Source: Macrostomum hystrix
Taxonomy: Eukaryota > Platyhelminthes > Macrostomidae
Assembly: GCA_950097015.1 (NCBI GenBank)
Contig: CATNEN010000001.1
Location: forward strand, 403,501 to 467,500
Direction of reading: 5' to 3'
DNA: 64,000 bases
Position 1 is the stretch's first letter. Each line of letters begins with the position of its first letter. Positions 46,551 to 58,116 of the stretch are shown here, piece by piece. A model generated the notes under the pieces. That model searched no databases, was not told the DNA's origin, and worked only from the letters and a program-made list of their open reading frames with translations. The position numbers and the translations under genes were made by a program.

Positions 46551-49500
46551 TCACATAAACTCGCTCATTGACGGCGGCTCCCTAGTCCAAACGCATCGAT
46601 CTCCATCGAGCCCGGCTTCGAACCGACAGTCGCCCCTGGCAACGGCGGCCACAGCGGCAGGGAACAGTCGATGCTCGAGCAGTTTGACTCGATCCTGCAG
46701 AATGGCTTCAGTGTCGCCAGGCAGCACTGGGACCGGGGCCTGCAGCACAATGGGTCCGGCGTCCACTTCGGGCACAACGAAATGCGCGGTGCAGCCGGTG
46801 ACGCGAACTCCGCTAGCAAGAACGTCGCGATGAGCGTGGGCGCCCTGGAAACACGGGATGGAACTGGGGTGTTACAGACTGTTTACAGACAGCTGATAAC
46901 AGACTGTTTACAGACAGCTGATAACAGACTGTTTACAGACAGCTGATAACAGACTGTTTACAGACAGCTGATAACAGACTGTTTACAGACAGCTGATAAC
47001 AGACTGTTTACAGACAGCTGATAACAGACTGTTTACAGACAGCTGATAACAGACTGTTTACAGACAGCTGATAACAGACTGTTTACAGACAGCTGATAAC
47101 AGACTGTTTACAGACAGCTGATAACAGACTGTTTACAGACAGCTGATAACAGACTGTTTACAGACAGCTGATAACAGACTGTTTACAGACAGCTGATAAC
47201 AGACTGTTTACAGACAGCTGATAACAGACTGTTTACAGACAGCTGATAACAGACTGTTACAGTCACAAAAAGACTGTTAGAGATAGCCTGTCACATAACA
47301 TTTCTCTAAACAGATCTTCCTACCTTGAAAGCGGGCAGTAGGCTCGGATGCGTATTCAACACCTTTCCAGGAAAAGCGGCCAACAGTACCCTGGTTACTA
47401 TGCGCATAAAGCCGGCCATAGCAACCAGTTGGATATTGTGCTTGCGCAATTCTTCGACTATGGCGGCGTCGAACTCCGGACGTCCGCCGGGATAATCTTT
47501 GTGGCTTAGAACGCGAGTCGGAACGCCGGCTTTAGCGGCGCGTCCTAAGCCCTGCGCTGTGGCCACGTTGGAGATTACTAGGGCCACACGGTAGGGGCAG
47601 ATCACGCCGGCGCGACGACTAAAGTCTAGCAGGGCCTTCAAATGAAGATTAATGTGTGAAATAGTAAGATAGTGAGCTAGATAATTGAAGCTATAACTCG
47701 CTCTACACGATTATTAAGATCAGACCACTCACTCACTGAGACTCATCATCTCCCTACTCACTGAGACCCTTCATCTCCCTACTCACTGAAACCCTTCATC
47801 TCCCTACTCACTGAGACTCTTCATCTCCCTACTCACTGAGACCCTTATCTCCCTACTCACTGAGACTCTTCATCTCCCTACTCACTGAAACCCTTCATCT
47901 CCCTACTCACTGAGACCCTTCATCTCCCTACTCACTGAGACCCTTCATCTCCCTACTCAATCAAATCCTAGATCTCCCTACTCCATTAAACCCAAGATCT
48001 CCCTACTGAATCAAACCCTAGATCTCACTACTCAACCAAACCCTAGATCTCCCTACTCAATCAAACCCTAGATCTCGTTACTCTAAACTCTAGATCTCGT
48101 TACTCTAAACTCTAGATCTCGTTACTTTAAACCCTAGATCTCGTTAATCTTTAAAGCAACACGCGCAGATCTAAACTCACCTGTAAGTTAGTCCCAGTAC
48201 CAGAAATCAGCACTCCCAGTGGCACAGGTGCTGCAGCATTATTGGCTTGAATCGGTCCAACTAGAAATTCTATGGTAGCAAGCGGACTAGGCTGGCTACC
48301 AATCAAATGCACACCGGTTTCATTGACAAGCTCGCCAACAACAATAGCTTCAGGCAATTTCTTTAACACCTCGTCTAAGAAGTGTCGCTTTGTAATTATT
48401 AGCATGCCTAAGCCGCTATTGAATGTAGAAAGGCATTCGTTAATATTCATATTAGCCGAAGACATTAGCCAACGAAATAATGGCGACATTTTCCAGGAAT
48501 TCAAATCGATTTTGGCGCCAAGGCTGTCCGGCAGACAGCGAGGCAGATTGCCAGTGATACCGCCGCCAGTGATGTGAGCCAGACCAGTGACTTGATTGGC
48601 TTGGATTAGCTGGCCAACCTGATTTGGAGATGGATTTGGAAAAGTTAAGGCTAGGTTAATCAGTGCCAAAGAAAATAGGTAAATTAGAATTGTCCGATTT
48701 TCAGTAATTTTATTGAATTTCCTCCATTTTTCTTCTAAAAATTTCTAATTTTATAATTCATTTTTTTAAGAAAAAGAGCATATTTTTTCATTTTCATTTC
48801 CTTAAATATTTGAATCTCGAATACTCAGGCGTGGAGTCACCGATTTCTTAGAAACCTGACTTTAAAAAGCCAATTTCTTAGAAACCTGTATTTGAATAAC
48901 CCATTTCCTGGAAACCTGTCTTGGAATAGCTATTTCTTATAAAACAAGTCTTCGAAAAGCAACCTAACTTTGAATAGCCTATTTTTTAGAAACATGTATT
49001 GGAAAAGCCTTTTTCTTAGAAATCTGAATTTGAATAGCCCATGTCTGATACACCTGTCTTGGAAAAGACTATTAGAAACCTGTTTAGAATAGCCTTTTTC
49101 TTAGAAACCTGTCTTAAAAAAGCCTATTTCTTAGAAACCTGACTTTGAATATACAATTTCTTAGAAACCTATCTTAAAATAGCCTATTTCTTAGAAACCT
49201 GTCTTGACATAGCCTATTTCTTTGATACCTGTCTTAGAGTAGCCGAATTCTCGGAAAAATGTGTCTTTATAATTTTTTTAAATCGCGAGTTTTTTAGAAT
49301 ATTGTAATACTTACAACAAAACTTTTAATAGAATAGTCAAATTTATAAAATTATAAACAAAAAAATAATATTTTTTTGTTTAAACTATTATTTCTTAGAA
49401 AGTTTAGAATTTCCTATTCTATAGCTGGCCAAGAACTTTAAATTAACGCAACTGAAAAAACGTTGAAATTGTCAAAATTGGTTTCTAAATCGTTAACTAT

Positions 49501-52500
49501 TCAAAGAAATAGACTTTGTACCTGTTTCACATAGATTCTAGTCGGTGTTAGCAACTGCTCGCCCAACAGACAACCAGAAGAATTGTTGGAAACATCGCCG
49601 TTAGAAGCGCATTCCGTCACTCGACTAGCGTAGCCCTCAGGCAGTTGGCTAACAATCTTTCTAGCCAGACTGTAGCCATTCGAATGCAAACCGGACGACA
49701 AGAGGCCTATTATAGGATCGCCCACAGACATCTGGTCTAGACGCGGAAGTAGGCGAGATCTGCGGGTGGATTGATCGATGGATTGATTTACTTCTAGATT
49801 CTTAATTACCCCAATTAAGCTGATGCTGGTACCCATTTAACACTTGGGTAAACTGAAGCAATGCAGAATTAAGGGGTGTTGCTAAAGAACACAAATTATT
49901 CCAGTAGAGTCAGGAATCGAACCCCCGACCTTCAAGATTACAACCTTCTAATTGATTTAGGCGGTAGTTTAAATTTCACTTTAGGGCAGCAGGTTGTAAT
50001 CTTGGTGGAATGAATATAAGCGAAAAAGCTCACCTATCAACAATGCCAACGCAGCAGCCAACCAGATCAACGCTGACGTCTCTAGCGTACACGCCGGGCA
50101 TTTCCGCTGTCTCACCGCCGACCAGAGCGCAGCCTGCCTGCAGGCAGCCATCGGCTACACCTGGAATTAAACAGGATTGGCGCTACTCAGCATGCCGAGA
50201 GGTCGGGAGTTCGATTCTCAGACTAAGGCAAGACTATTTAAGTACTTAATGAAGACACACGATTAGCTAGTACCATCTGGGCAGTCTATTGACTGAACAA
50301 ACCAAGGATAACTTAGGATTAGAAAGACGGTAAGCTACAAGTATGTTTCATAGAAAATTTTAAGGAGGTATAACTTACCAAACATGTTGCTTCAACGAAT
50401 TTTCTAAAGCTTTATTCTTAAAAAGTTGATACTATTAGTACTATTTTATTTACTATTTTATTTTATGTAGGGGCATAGTTATTCTGCTCATAAAATTTCA
50501 TCATGTAACATCATTTTTACTGTTAAGTGCATGACGCACAGAAATTTACCTGCAACCACTTGGGCAGCCACTCGAGCATTCAGTTTGCCGCAGGAATAGG
50601 TGTCTAAAAAGAACAGCGGCTTAGCACCGCGGCACAGGACATCGTTGACGCACATAGCAACCAAATCGACCCCGACGCTGCCCCATTGGTTGAGCGCTTC
50701 GGCCACTAGTAGTTTAGTACCGACACCGTCAACACCCGACACAAGGACCGGATCTGGACAATGGCCAACGAAATCGCCGCCGCAATCAGCTAGAGCGTAG
50801 GGAGCCCCAAAGCTGCCGATGCCTTCTAGGCATGCAGATTTAGTTGCTAGGCTAGTTACCGAGCAAAGCGGCTTGATCAGGTCGACTAGACGATCACCTT
50901 CGGCAACGCTGACACCGCTTGCTGAGTAGGCGGTGGGATGCTGCTTAACTGTACTGCCGCTGGCCTTATCTTCTTCTTCTTCTTGAGATTTGGATTGGTG
51001 CTGCGAAGGGTTTGAGGCGTGTGAGATTTTATATTGATTCCCTTATAAAATTTATTTTACAAAGAAACTTCAGTGAATATCATCCAATGGCCTTTTCCTC
51101 TGAAGCTTCAGGCACCGTTTCAAATGACCCTTCCCTCAGGAACTTCCGACAACAGATTCCCACATGACTCTTTCCTCTGGAACTTCAGGCTTAATGACTC
51201 TTTCCTCTGGAGCATCAGGCTTAATGACCCTTTCCTCTGAAACTTCAGGTCTAATGACACTTTCTTATGAAACTTCAGGTTTAATGACCCTTTCATCTGA
51301 AACTTCAGGCTACCGTTTCTAATGACCCTTTCCTCTGAAACTTCAGGCTACCGTTTCTAATGACCCTTTCCTCTGAAACTTCAGGCTACCGTTTCTAATG
51401 ACCCATTCCTCTGAAACTTCAGGCTACTGTTTCTAATGACCCTCTCCTCTGAAACTTCAGGCTACCGTTTCTAATGACCCTTTCCTCTGAAACTTCAGGC
51501 TACCGTTTCTAATGACCCTTTCCTCTGAAACTTCAGGCTACTGTTTCTAATGACCCTTTCGTCTGAAACTTCAGGCTACTGTTTCTAATGACCCTTTCCT
51601 CTGAAACTTCAGGCTACTGTTTCTAATGACCCTTTCCTCTGAAACTTCAGGCTACTGTTTCTAATGACCCTTTTCTCTGAAACTTCAGGCACTCGTTCTA
51701 ATTTCTAATGACCATTTCCTCTGAAACTTCAGGCTACTGTTTCTAATGACCCTTTCCTCTGAAACTTCAGGCTACTGTTTCTAATGACCCTTTCCTCTGA
51801 AACTTCAGGCTACTGTTTCTAATGACCCTTTCCTCTGAAACTTCAGGCTACTGTTTCTAATGACCCTTTCCTCTGAAACTTCAGGCTACTGTTTCTAATG
51901 ACCCTTTCCTCTGAAACTTCAGGCTACTGTTTCTAATGACCCTTTTCTCTGAAACTTCAGGCACTCGTTCTAATTTCTAATGACCATTTCCTCTGAAACT
52001 TCAGGCTACTGTTTCTAATGACCCTTTCCTCTGAAACTTCAGGCTACTGTTTCTAATGACCCTTTCCTCTGAAACTTCAGGCTACTGTTTCTAATGACCC
52101 TTTCCTCTGAAACTTCAGGCTACTGTTTCTAATGACCCTTTCCTCTGAAACTTCAGGCTACTGTTTCTAATGACCCTTTCCTCTGAAACTTCAGGCTACT
52201 GTTTCTAATGACCCTTTCCTCTGAAACTTCAGGCTACTGTTTCTAATGACCCTTTCCTCTGAAACTTCAGGCACCCAACCCATTTCCAATGCCCGCTCCC
52301 AAAGTAATCTCACATGTTCAATATGCACAATGTCGTCCCGCCAGTCGGCGCCAATGAAGCGAATTCTTTTAGCGCCCACAGCGGCTAGCAGAGCGGCTCG
52401 ACATTCGTCCGGTGTGGGCGTCACGGCGACAAGATTGCAGACGCGTCCGCCGGCTGTCACAGGCTGCGCTATGGTTGTTGAATCTATCGCTGTGCCAGCA

Positions 52501-55500
52501 TGAAAGGCTAGCAACGGATCGCCTGGCATATTAGCAAATGTGTCCAATCCCTTAATCGGATAGCGACCCGGACAAGAGCCCGGATAAGGACTTTGGACTA
52601 GTACGGCTGCTAGGGAGACGCGAGCCGGTTGGCATGGCAACGGACCGGGCGTTAGGCAGCCGCGAACGCAGTCTAGGCACACCTGAATGTATTTTTAAAA
52701 AATAGGTTTGAGGAAATCATCGATTTGAGGAAATCATCGATTTGAGGAAATGAACGATTTGAAGAAATCATCGATTTAAGGAAATCATCGATTCGAGGAA
52801 ATCATCGATTAAAAAAAATTACCGATTTGAGGAAATCATCGATTTGAGGAAATCATCGATTTGAGGAAATCGTCGATCTGAGTAAATCTTTTATAATCCA
52901 CGAAAGTACGAAATACTAGTGAAGAAAACAGAGAATTACAAAACTTTAAATTTTAAAAAACCTGATACAGGTCGCAATCAATTAGAGGCATCAGTGCCTG
53001 AGTCTCAGGGTCGCCCAATCGACAGTTATACTCAAGCGCTAGAAAATCATCCGGCTCAGGACCCGTGCGAATCAGGCCGGCGTACAGCGCTCCAACAAAT
53101 TTTCGACCCTCAGAGCGAAGACCGTCGATTGCGCGTTGCAAAAATTTCTCCTCTAAACGACGAAGCAGATTAACATCTTCCGTGGATTCAGTGGCAGGTG
53201 AGAACGGCTTGTCAGTGTCCAGCCTGCATGGCGCGGCGGCTCCCATGCCGCCTGTGTTGGGCCCCAGATCCCCATTGAATCTTCGCTTTCTATCCCTGGC
53301 CGGAGGCAGGGCGACAATTCTTTCGCCGTCGCTAAAACCGATTAGCGATAATTCTGGGCCGAAAACTTTGGCTTCTAATAGTACAGGACCACCGCAACGA
53401 TTCAATAGTTCTTTGGCAGCCGCAGCAGCTTCTGGAAGGGTGTCGGCAACTACAACACCTTTGCCGGCTGCTAAACCACTAGCCTTAGCTACTAAAGGCT
53501 TGAATGACAGCTCGGGTGAGTTGCAGGCGGCATCAATTGCAGCAATGTCCTGGAAAATTATTTTAGAAGACAGTGAATTAATAGGTTGGCCGGATTACAG
53601 ATCCCCTACAGACTGGAACTAATAATCCCCTTCATCACAGATCCCTAACAGACTGGAACTAATAAACCCCTTCATCACATATCCCTACAGACTGGAACTA
53701 ATAAACCCCTTCATCACATATCCCTACAGACTGGAACTAATAAACCCCTTCATCACATATCCCTACAGACTGGAACTAATAATAATAATCTCCTTCATCA
53801 CATATCCCTACAGACTGGAACTAATAATCCCCTTCATCACAGATCCCCTACAGACTGGAACTAATAATCCCCTTCATCACAGATCCCTAACAGACTGGAA
53901 CTAATAATCTCCTTCATCACAGATCCCTACAGACTGGAACTAATAATCCCCTTCATCACAGATCCCTAACAGACTGGAACTAATAATCCCCTTCATCACA
54001 GATCCCCTATAGACTGGAACTAATAATCCCCTTCATCACAGATCCCCTACAGACTGGAACTAATAATCCCCTTCATCACAGATCCCTAACAGACTGGAAC
54101 TAATAATCCCCTTCATCACAGATCCCTAACAGACTGGAACTAATAATCCCCTTCATCACAGATCCCCTACAGACTGGAACTAATAATCCCCTTCATCACA
54201 GATCCCTAACAGACTGGAACTAATAATCCCCTTCATCACAGATCCCTAACAGACTGGAACTAATAATCCCCTTCATCACAGATCCCCTACAGACTGGAAC
54301 TAATAATCCCCTTCATCACAGATCCCCTACAGACTGGAACTAATAATCCCCTTCATCACAGATCCCTAACAGACTGGAACTAATAATCCCCTTCATCACA
54401 GATCCCTAACAGACTGGAACTAATAATCCCCTTCATCACAGATCCCTACAGACTGGAACTAATAATCCCCTTCATCACAGATCCCTACAGACTGGAACTA
54501 ATAATCCCCTTCATCACAGATCCCTAACAGACTGTAACTAATAATCCCCTTCATCACAGATCCCTAACAGACTGTAACTAATAATCCCCTTCATCACAGA
54601 TCCCTAACAGACTGGAACTAATAATCCCCTTCATCACAGATCCCTACAGACTGGAACTAATAATCCCCTTCATCACAGATCCCTACAGACTGGAACTAAT
54701 AAACCCCTTCATCACAGATCCCCTACAGACTGGAACTAATAATCCCCTTCATCACAGATCCCTAACAGACTGGAACTAATAAACCCCTTCATCACATATC
54801 CCTACAGACTGGAACTAATAAACCCCTTCATCACATATCCCTACAGACTGGAACTAATAAACCCCTTCATCACATATCCCTACAGACTGGAACTAATAAT
54901 AATAATCTCCTTCATCACATATCCCTACAGACTGGAACTAATAATCCCCTTCATCACAGATCCCCTACAGACTGGAACTAATAATCCCCTTCATCACAGA
55001 TCCCTAACAGACTGGAACTAATAATCTCCTTCATCACAGATCCCTACAGACTGGAACTAATAATCCCCTTCATCACAGATCCCTAACAGACTGGAACTAA
55101 TAATCCCCTTCATCACAGATCCCCTATAGACTGGAACTAATAATCCCCTTCATCACAGATCCCCTACAGACTGGAACTAATAATCCCCTTCATCACAGAT
55201 CCCTAACAGACTGGAACTAATAATCCCCTTCATCACAGATCCCTAACAGACTGGAACTAATAATCCCCTTCATCACAGATCCCCTACAGACTGGAACTAA
55301 TAATCCCCTTCATCACAGATCCCTAACAGACTGGAACTAATAATCCCCTTCATCACAGATCCCTAACAGACTGGAACTAATAATCCCCTTCATCACAGAT
55401 CCCCTACAGACTGGAACTAATAATCCCCTTCATCACAGATCCCCTACAGACTGGAACTAATAATCCCCTTCATCACAGATCCCTAACAGACTGGAACTAA

Positions 55501-56387
55501 TAATCCCCTTCATCACAGATCCCTAACAGACTGGAACTAATAATCCCCTTCATCACAGATCCCTACAGACTGGAACTAATAATCCCCTTCATCACAGATC
55601 CCTACAGACTGGAACTAATAATCCCCTTCATCACAGATCCCTAACAGACTGTAACTAATAATCCCCTTCATCACAGATCCCTAACAGACTGTAACTAATA
55701 ATCCCCTTCATCACAGATCCCTAACAGACTGGAACTAATAATCCCCTTCATCACAGATCCCTACAGACTGGAACTAATAATCCCCTTCATCACAGATCCC
55801 TACAGACTGGAACTAATAATCTCCTTCATCACAGATCCCCTACAGACTGGAACTAATAATCCCCTTCATCACAGATCCCCTACAGACTGGAACTAATAAT
55901 CCCCTTCATCACAGATCCCTAACAGACTGTAACTAATAATCTCCTTCATCACAGATCCCAAACATGACATTGTGGAACAAACCTCGCAAATGACAAAATC
56001 GGGTGTAGGTATGCCGTGTCGCCGCATAAACTGTTTAGAAAAGGCTTTACTCCACTCAATCTCCGAGGCAGCTTTGCCAGGTCCGAATACTGCCACACCG
56101 GCGGACGTCAGGGTGTCTGAGATGCCGCGAGACAGAGGATCCTCAGGCCCTACAAACACCAGATCGATGGCGTTTTCCCTACACCAGGCAGCCAGTTTGG
56201 TGAAATCTTTCAACAAATCGGCGACACCCGGAGGCGGGCGACGAAATTTGGACTCGGGGCCGATTGATGAACCGACTGTGCCCGCGTTGCCAGGTGCAAC
56301 GAACACGCTGCCAACCTTTGGCGATTGGGCCAGCTTCCACGCTACGGCGTGCTCACGACCGCCCGAACCAATCACTAACACAGTGGC
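46551..56387 (-). CDS. GART: Trifunctional purine enzyme GARS-AIRS-GART
   Basis: This enzyme catalyses steps 2, 3 and 5 of de novo purine synthesis in the cytosol. Nine exons on the minus strand: 56387-55983, 53549-52962, 52682-52275, 51000-50550, 50160-50034, 49759-49522, 48618-48181, 47635-47324, 46844-46551. They sum to 3,261 nt in perfect phase (1,086 aa plus stop; human 1,010). The PurD part has [18 protein letters not shown]-grasp [20 protein letters not shown] and metal-binding [10 protein letters not shown]. The PurM part has [30 protein letters not shown] and [11 protein letters not shown]. The PurN part has [28 protein letters not shown] (Asn/His) and [13 protein letters not shown] (Asp). 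The order and fusion are as in animals. The first exon starts GCC ACT GTG directly after CCGCAG; an in-frame TAA and no ATG lie upstream. Adding one Met gives the usual N-terminus. A Glu-rich linker (QEEEED) joins PurD and PurM. Confidence 0.96.
46868..47262. repeat. 25-bp near-perfect minisatellite in the last GART intron
   Basis: About 16 virtually identical copies containing GACTGTTTACAGACAGCTGA. It stops about 24 bases from the acceptor of the last exon. CTGTT and AACAG can pair around the central CAGCTG. The homogeneity implies recent expansion or continuing homogenisation. Confidence 0.95.
47720..48160. repeat. 27-bp minisatellite in GART intron 7
   Basis: Units with ACTCACTGAGACCCTTCATC, then TCCCT. 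Towards 48160 they change into 22-25-bp CCCTAGATCTC(C/G) units. It covers most of the intron between exons at 48181 and 47635. Confidence 0.9.
48830..49235. repeat. About 29-bp degenerate repeat in GART intron 6
   Basis: About 14 units containing TTTCTTAGAAACCTGTCTT. They are more diverged than the other arrays here, so it is probably older. The remaining intron sequence (49236-49521) is AT-rich. Confidence 0.85.
49800..49990 (-). mobile_element. SINE family 2 copy in GART intron 5
   Basis: The minus strand has B-box GGGGGTTCGATTCCTGACTC, then GTTCTTTAGCAACACCCCTT, GCATTGCTTCAGTTTACCC and AATGGGTACCAGCATC. The A-box part is decayed. The wording of the body matches a type of core common to SINEs of marine and other invertebrates, from memory. 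A separate B-box-like GGGAGTTCGATTCTCAG at 50195 in intron 4 may be another relict. Confidence 0.65.
51085..52272. repeat. 38-bp minisatellite in GART intron 3, reaching the splice donor
   Basis: About 31 units containing ATGACCCTTTCCTCTGAAAC, then TTCAGGCTACTGTTTCTA. The last unit runs into the donor itself: on the minus strand the intron begins GTGCCTGAAGTTTCAG, while each inner unit reads GTAGCCTGAAGTTTCAG. A variant block (GCACTCGTTCTAATTTC) occurs twice, near 51690 and 51961. Confidence 0.95.
52700..52885. repeat. 17-bp GAGGAAATCATCGATTT repeat in GART intron 2
   Basis: About eleven copies in a 279-bp intron (52683-52961). Each has the palindrome ATCGAT. Confidence 0.9.
53600..55960. 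repeat. 39-bp minisatellite, 2.4 kb, filling GART intron 1
   Basis: About 60 units containing CAGACTGGAACTAATAATCC, then CCTTCATCACAGATCCCTA. Length variants (38-40 bp) occur through the C run and the CTAC/CTAAC end. A rare AATAATAATCTCC variant at about 53780 returns at about 54897 with matching neighbours, so a block of about 1,117 bp was duplicated. It is the largest array in the window. Confidence 0.96.
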
Positions 56388-56454
56388 CTGCGGATTAGTG
56401 CGGAAATTGCGGCGTTAGTTACTCGGGCGGCTAAAAACATTGGAACTAAATTGC

Positions 56455-57075
56455 ATCTGTCACTCTAGTTTCTCTAACTCTACCATTTTCTGTCACTCTA
56501 CCAGTTTCTGTCACTCTACCAGTTTCTGTCACTCTATCAGTTTCTGTCACTCTACCAGTTTCTGTCACTCTACCAGTTTCTGTCACTCTACCAGTTTCTG
56601 TCACAACCAGTTTCTCTCACTCCACCAGTCACTCTACTAGTCACCCTACCAGTTTCTGTCACTACCAGTTTCTGTCACAACCAGTTTCTCTCACTCTACC
56701 AGTCACCCTACCGGTTTGTCACTCTACCAGTTTCTCTCGCTCTACCAGTCACTCTACCAGTCACCCTACCGGTTTGTCACTCTACCAGTTTCTCTCGCTC
56801 TACCAGTCAGTCTACCAGTCACTCCACCAGTTTGTCACTCTACTAGTTTGATTCTTTCACTCTATCAGTCACTCTACCTATTTCTGTCACTCTACCAGTT
56901 TCTGTCACTCTACTAGTCACTCTACCTATTTCCTTCTGTCAATCTAACCGTTTCTGTCACTCTACCAGTTTGTCACTCTACCAGTATCTGTCATTCTAAA
57001 AGTCACTTTGCCCGTTTCTGTCACTCTGAAAGTTTCTTTCCCTCCACCAGTCACTCCACCAGTTACTGTCACTCT
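56455..57075. repeat. 18-bp CACTCTACCAGTTTCTGT repeat 5' of GART
   Basis: About 33 units with many deletions. It begins about 70 bases 5' of the first visible GART exon, so it lies either in an intron or in the promoter region. The following 57080-57930 stretch is AT-rich and holds nothing I can assign. Confidence 0.88.
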
Positions 57076-57932
57076 ACTAGTTTCTTTCTGTTACACTAAT
57101 TTCTTTTTACAATTAATATTTGTTAATTATCTCTGTCACTCTACAAGCCTACCTCTTTCAATACACGTCTTTTGTATCCTTTTAATGTTCAGTGAAAAAA
57201 ATTATGTGTGTAAAATGGACTGTACCAACAACAATGGAACACAACTTGGGTTATTATCAAAGTATTTAGCCAAACATATTCAACTTGCTACTCTAGATTT
57301 GCTGTTTATTTGTTTGTTGATAAAGAAAAGACAGCTTACATTCCCGTCAAGTTTTTTATAAACCTAGTAAGCAAAGATGTTTAACAGCCTACTATAAACA
57401 GTACTATTTCATAAGGACAAGTGTTCTTGTGCAAGACAAACTGTATAGCAATTATTAGAGAAAAGCGGAATAACACAAAAAACATAAAATTCAAGTATTT
57501 TATATGCTTATTTAAAGGTTTATAGCTTACTGACATAAATAAACATTGTTAGTATGGTGAAAAAAACGGTTTTTTGAACAGAATTTGACATTATTTAAAT
57601 TGGCGCCGAAACACTTTATAAATAAGCTTACTAAACAACTTTTACTGACGCCTCTGTACTACTTTTTAATAGCCATTAATAGCTTACATTTTTACTAGGC
57701 TCTATAGAGAACTTTAAAGGTCATTTATTGTCTTAGGGACAATTGATTGTCCTTTTGGGATTGCGATGTACTTCTAAGAGTACAGTGGGGTAAGGGATTC
57801 AAATGTACTTTTAGGACTAAAGTGGGACAAGGGATTGAAATGTACTTTCAAGTATAGAATAAGGTCAGAGATTTGAATGTACTTTTAGGACTAAAATATG
57901 GCTGAATGCTCTTTAACCCCTGGTTGTAAGTT

Positions 57933-57938
57933 TTTATT
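57933..57938 (-). terminator. Candidate poly(A) signal of PSMA1
   Basis: AATAAA on the minus strand, 179 bases after the PSMA1 stop codon. A B-box-like AAGTTCGAATCTCAGG at 57980 may be a SINE relict in the 3' untranslated region. Confidence 0.45.
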
Positions 57939-58116
57939 TCCGTATTAACAGCTTCAGACTGGAGACAATGAGGTCATAAGTTCGAATCTCAGGCTTTTGG
58001 AGATTATGCTAGGGGTCAACTTTTAATTAATAGTTTATATAATAACAATATAACCAGAAGTCTAGACAAGCATTCCCCCTTAACAAAATGAGCCAGCCAA
58101 TCAGCGACTAGCAAAT

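Noticed and set aside
50185..50240. tRNA-like piece with B-box GGGAGTTCGATTC (also near 30430 and 57980)
   Set aside because: Only the B-box block is recognisable, and no A-box at the right distance or shared body was found. They are too weak to list as elements.
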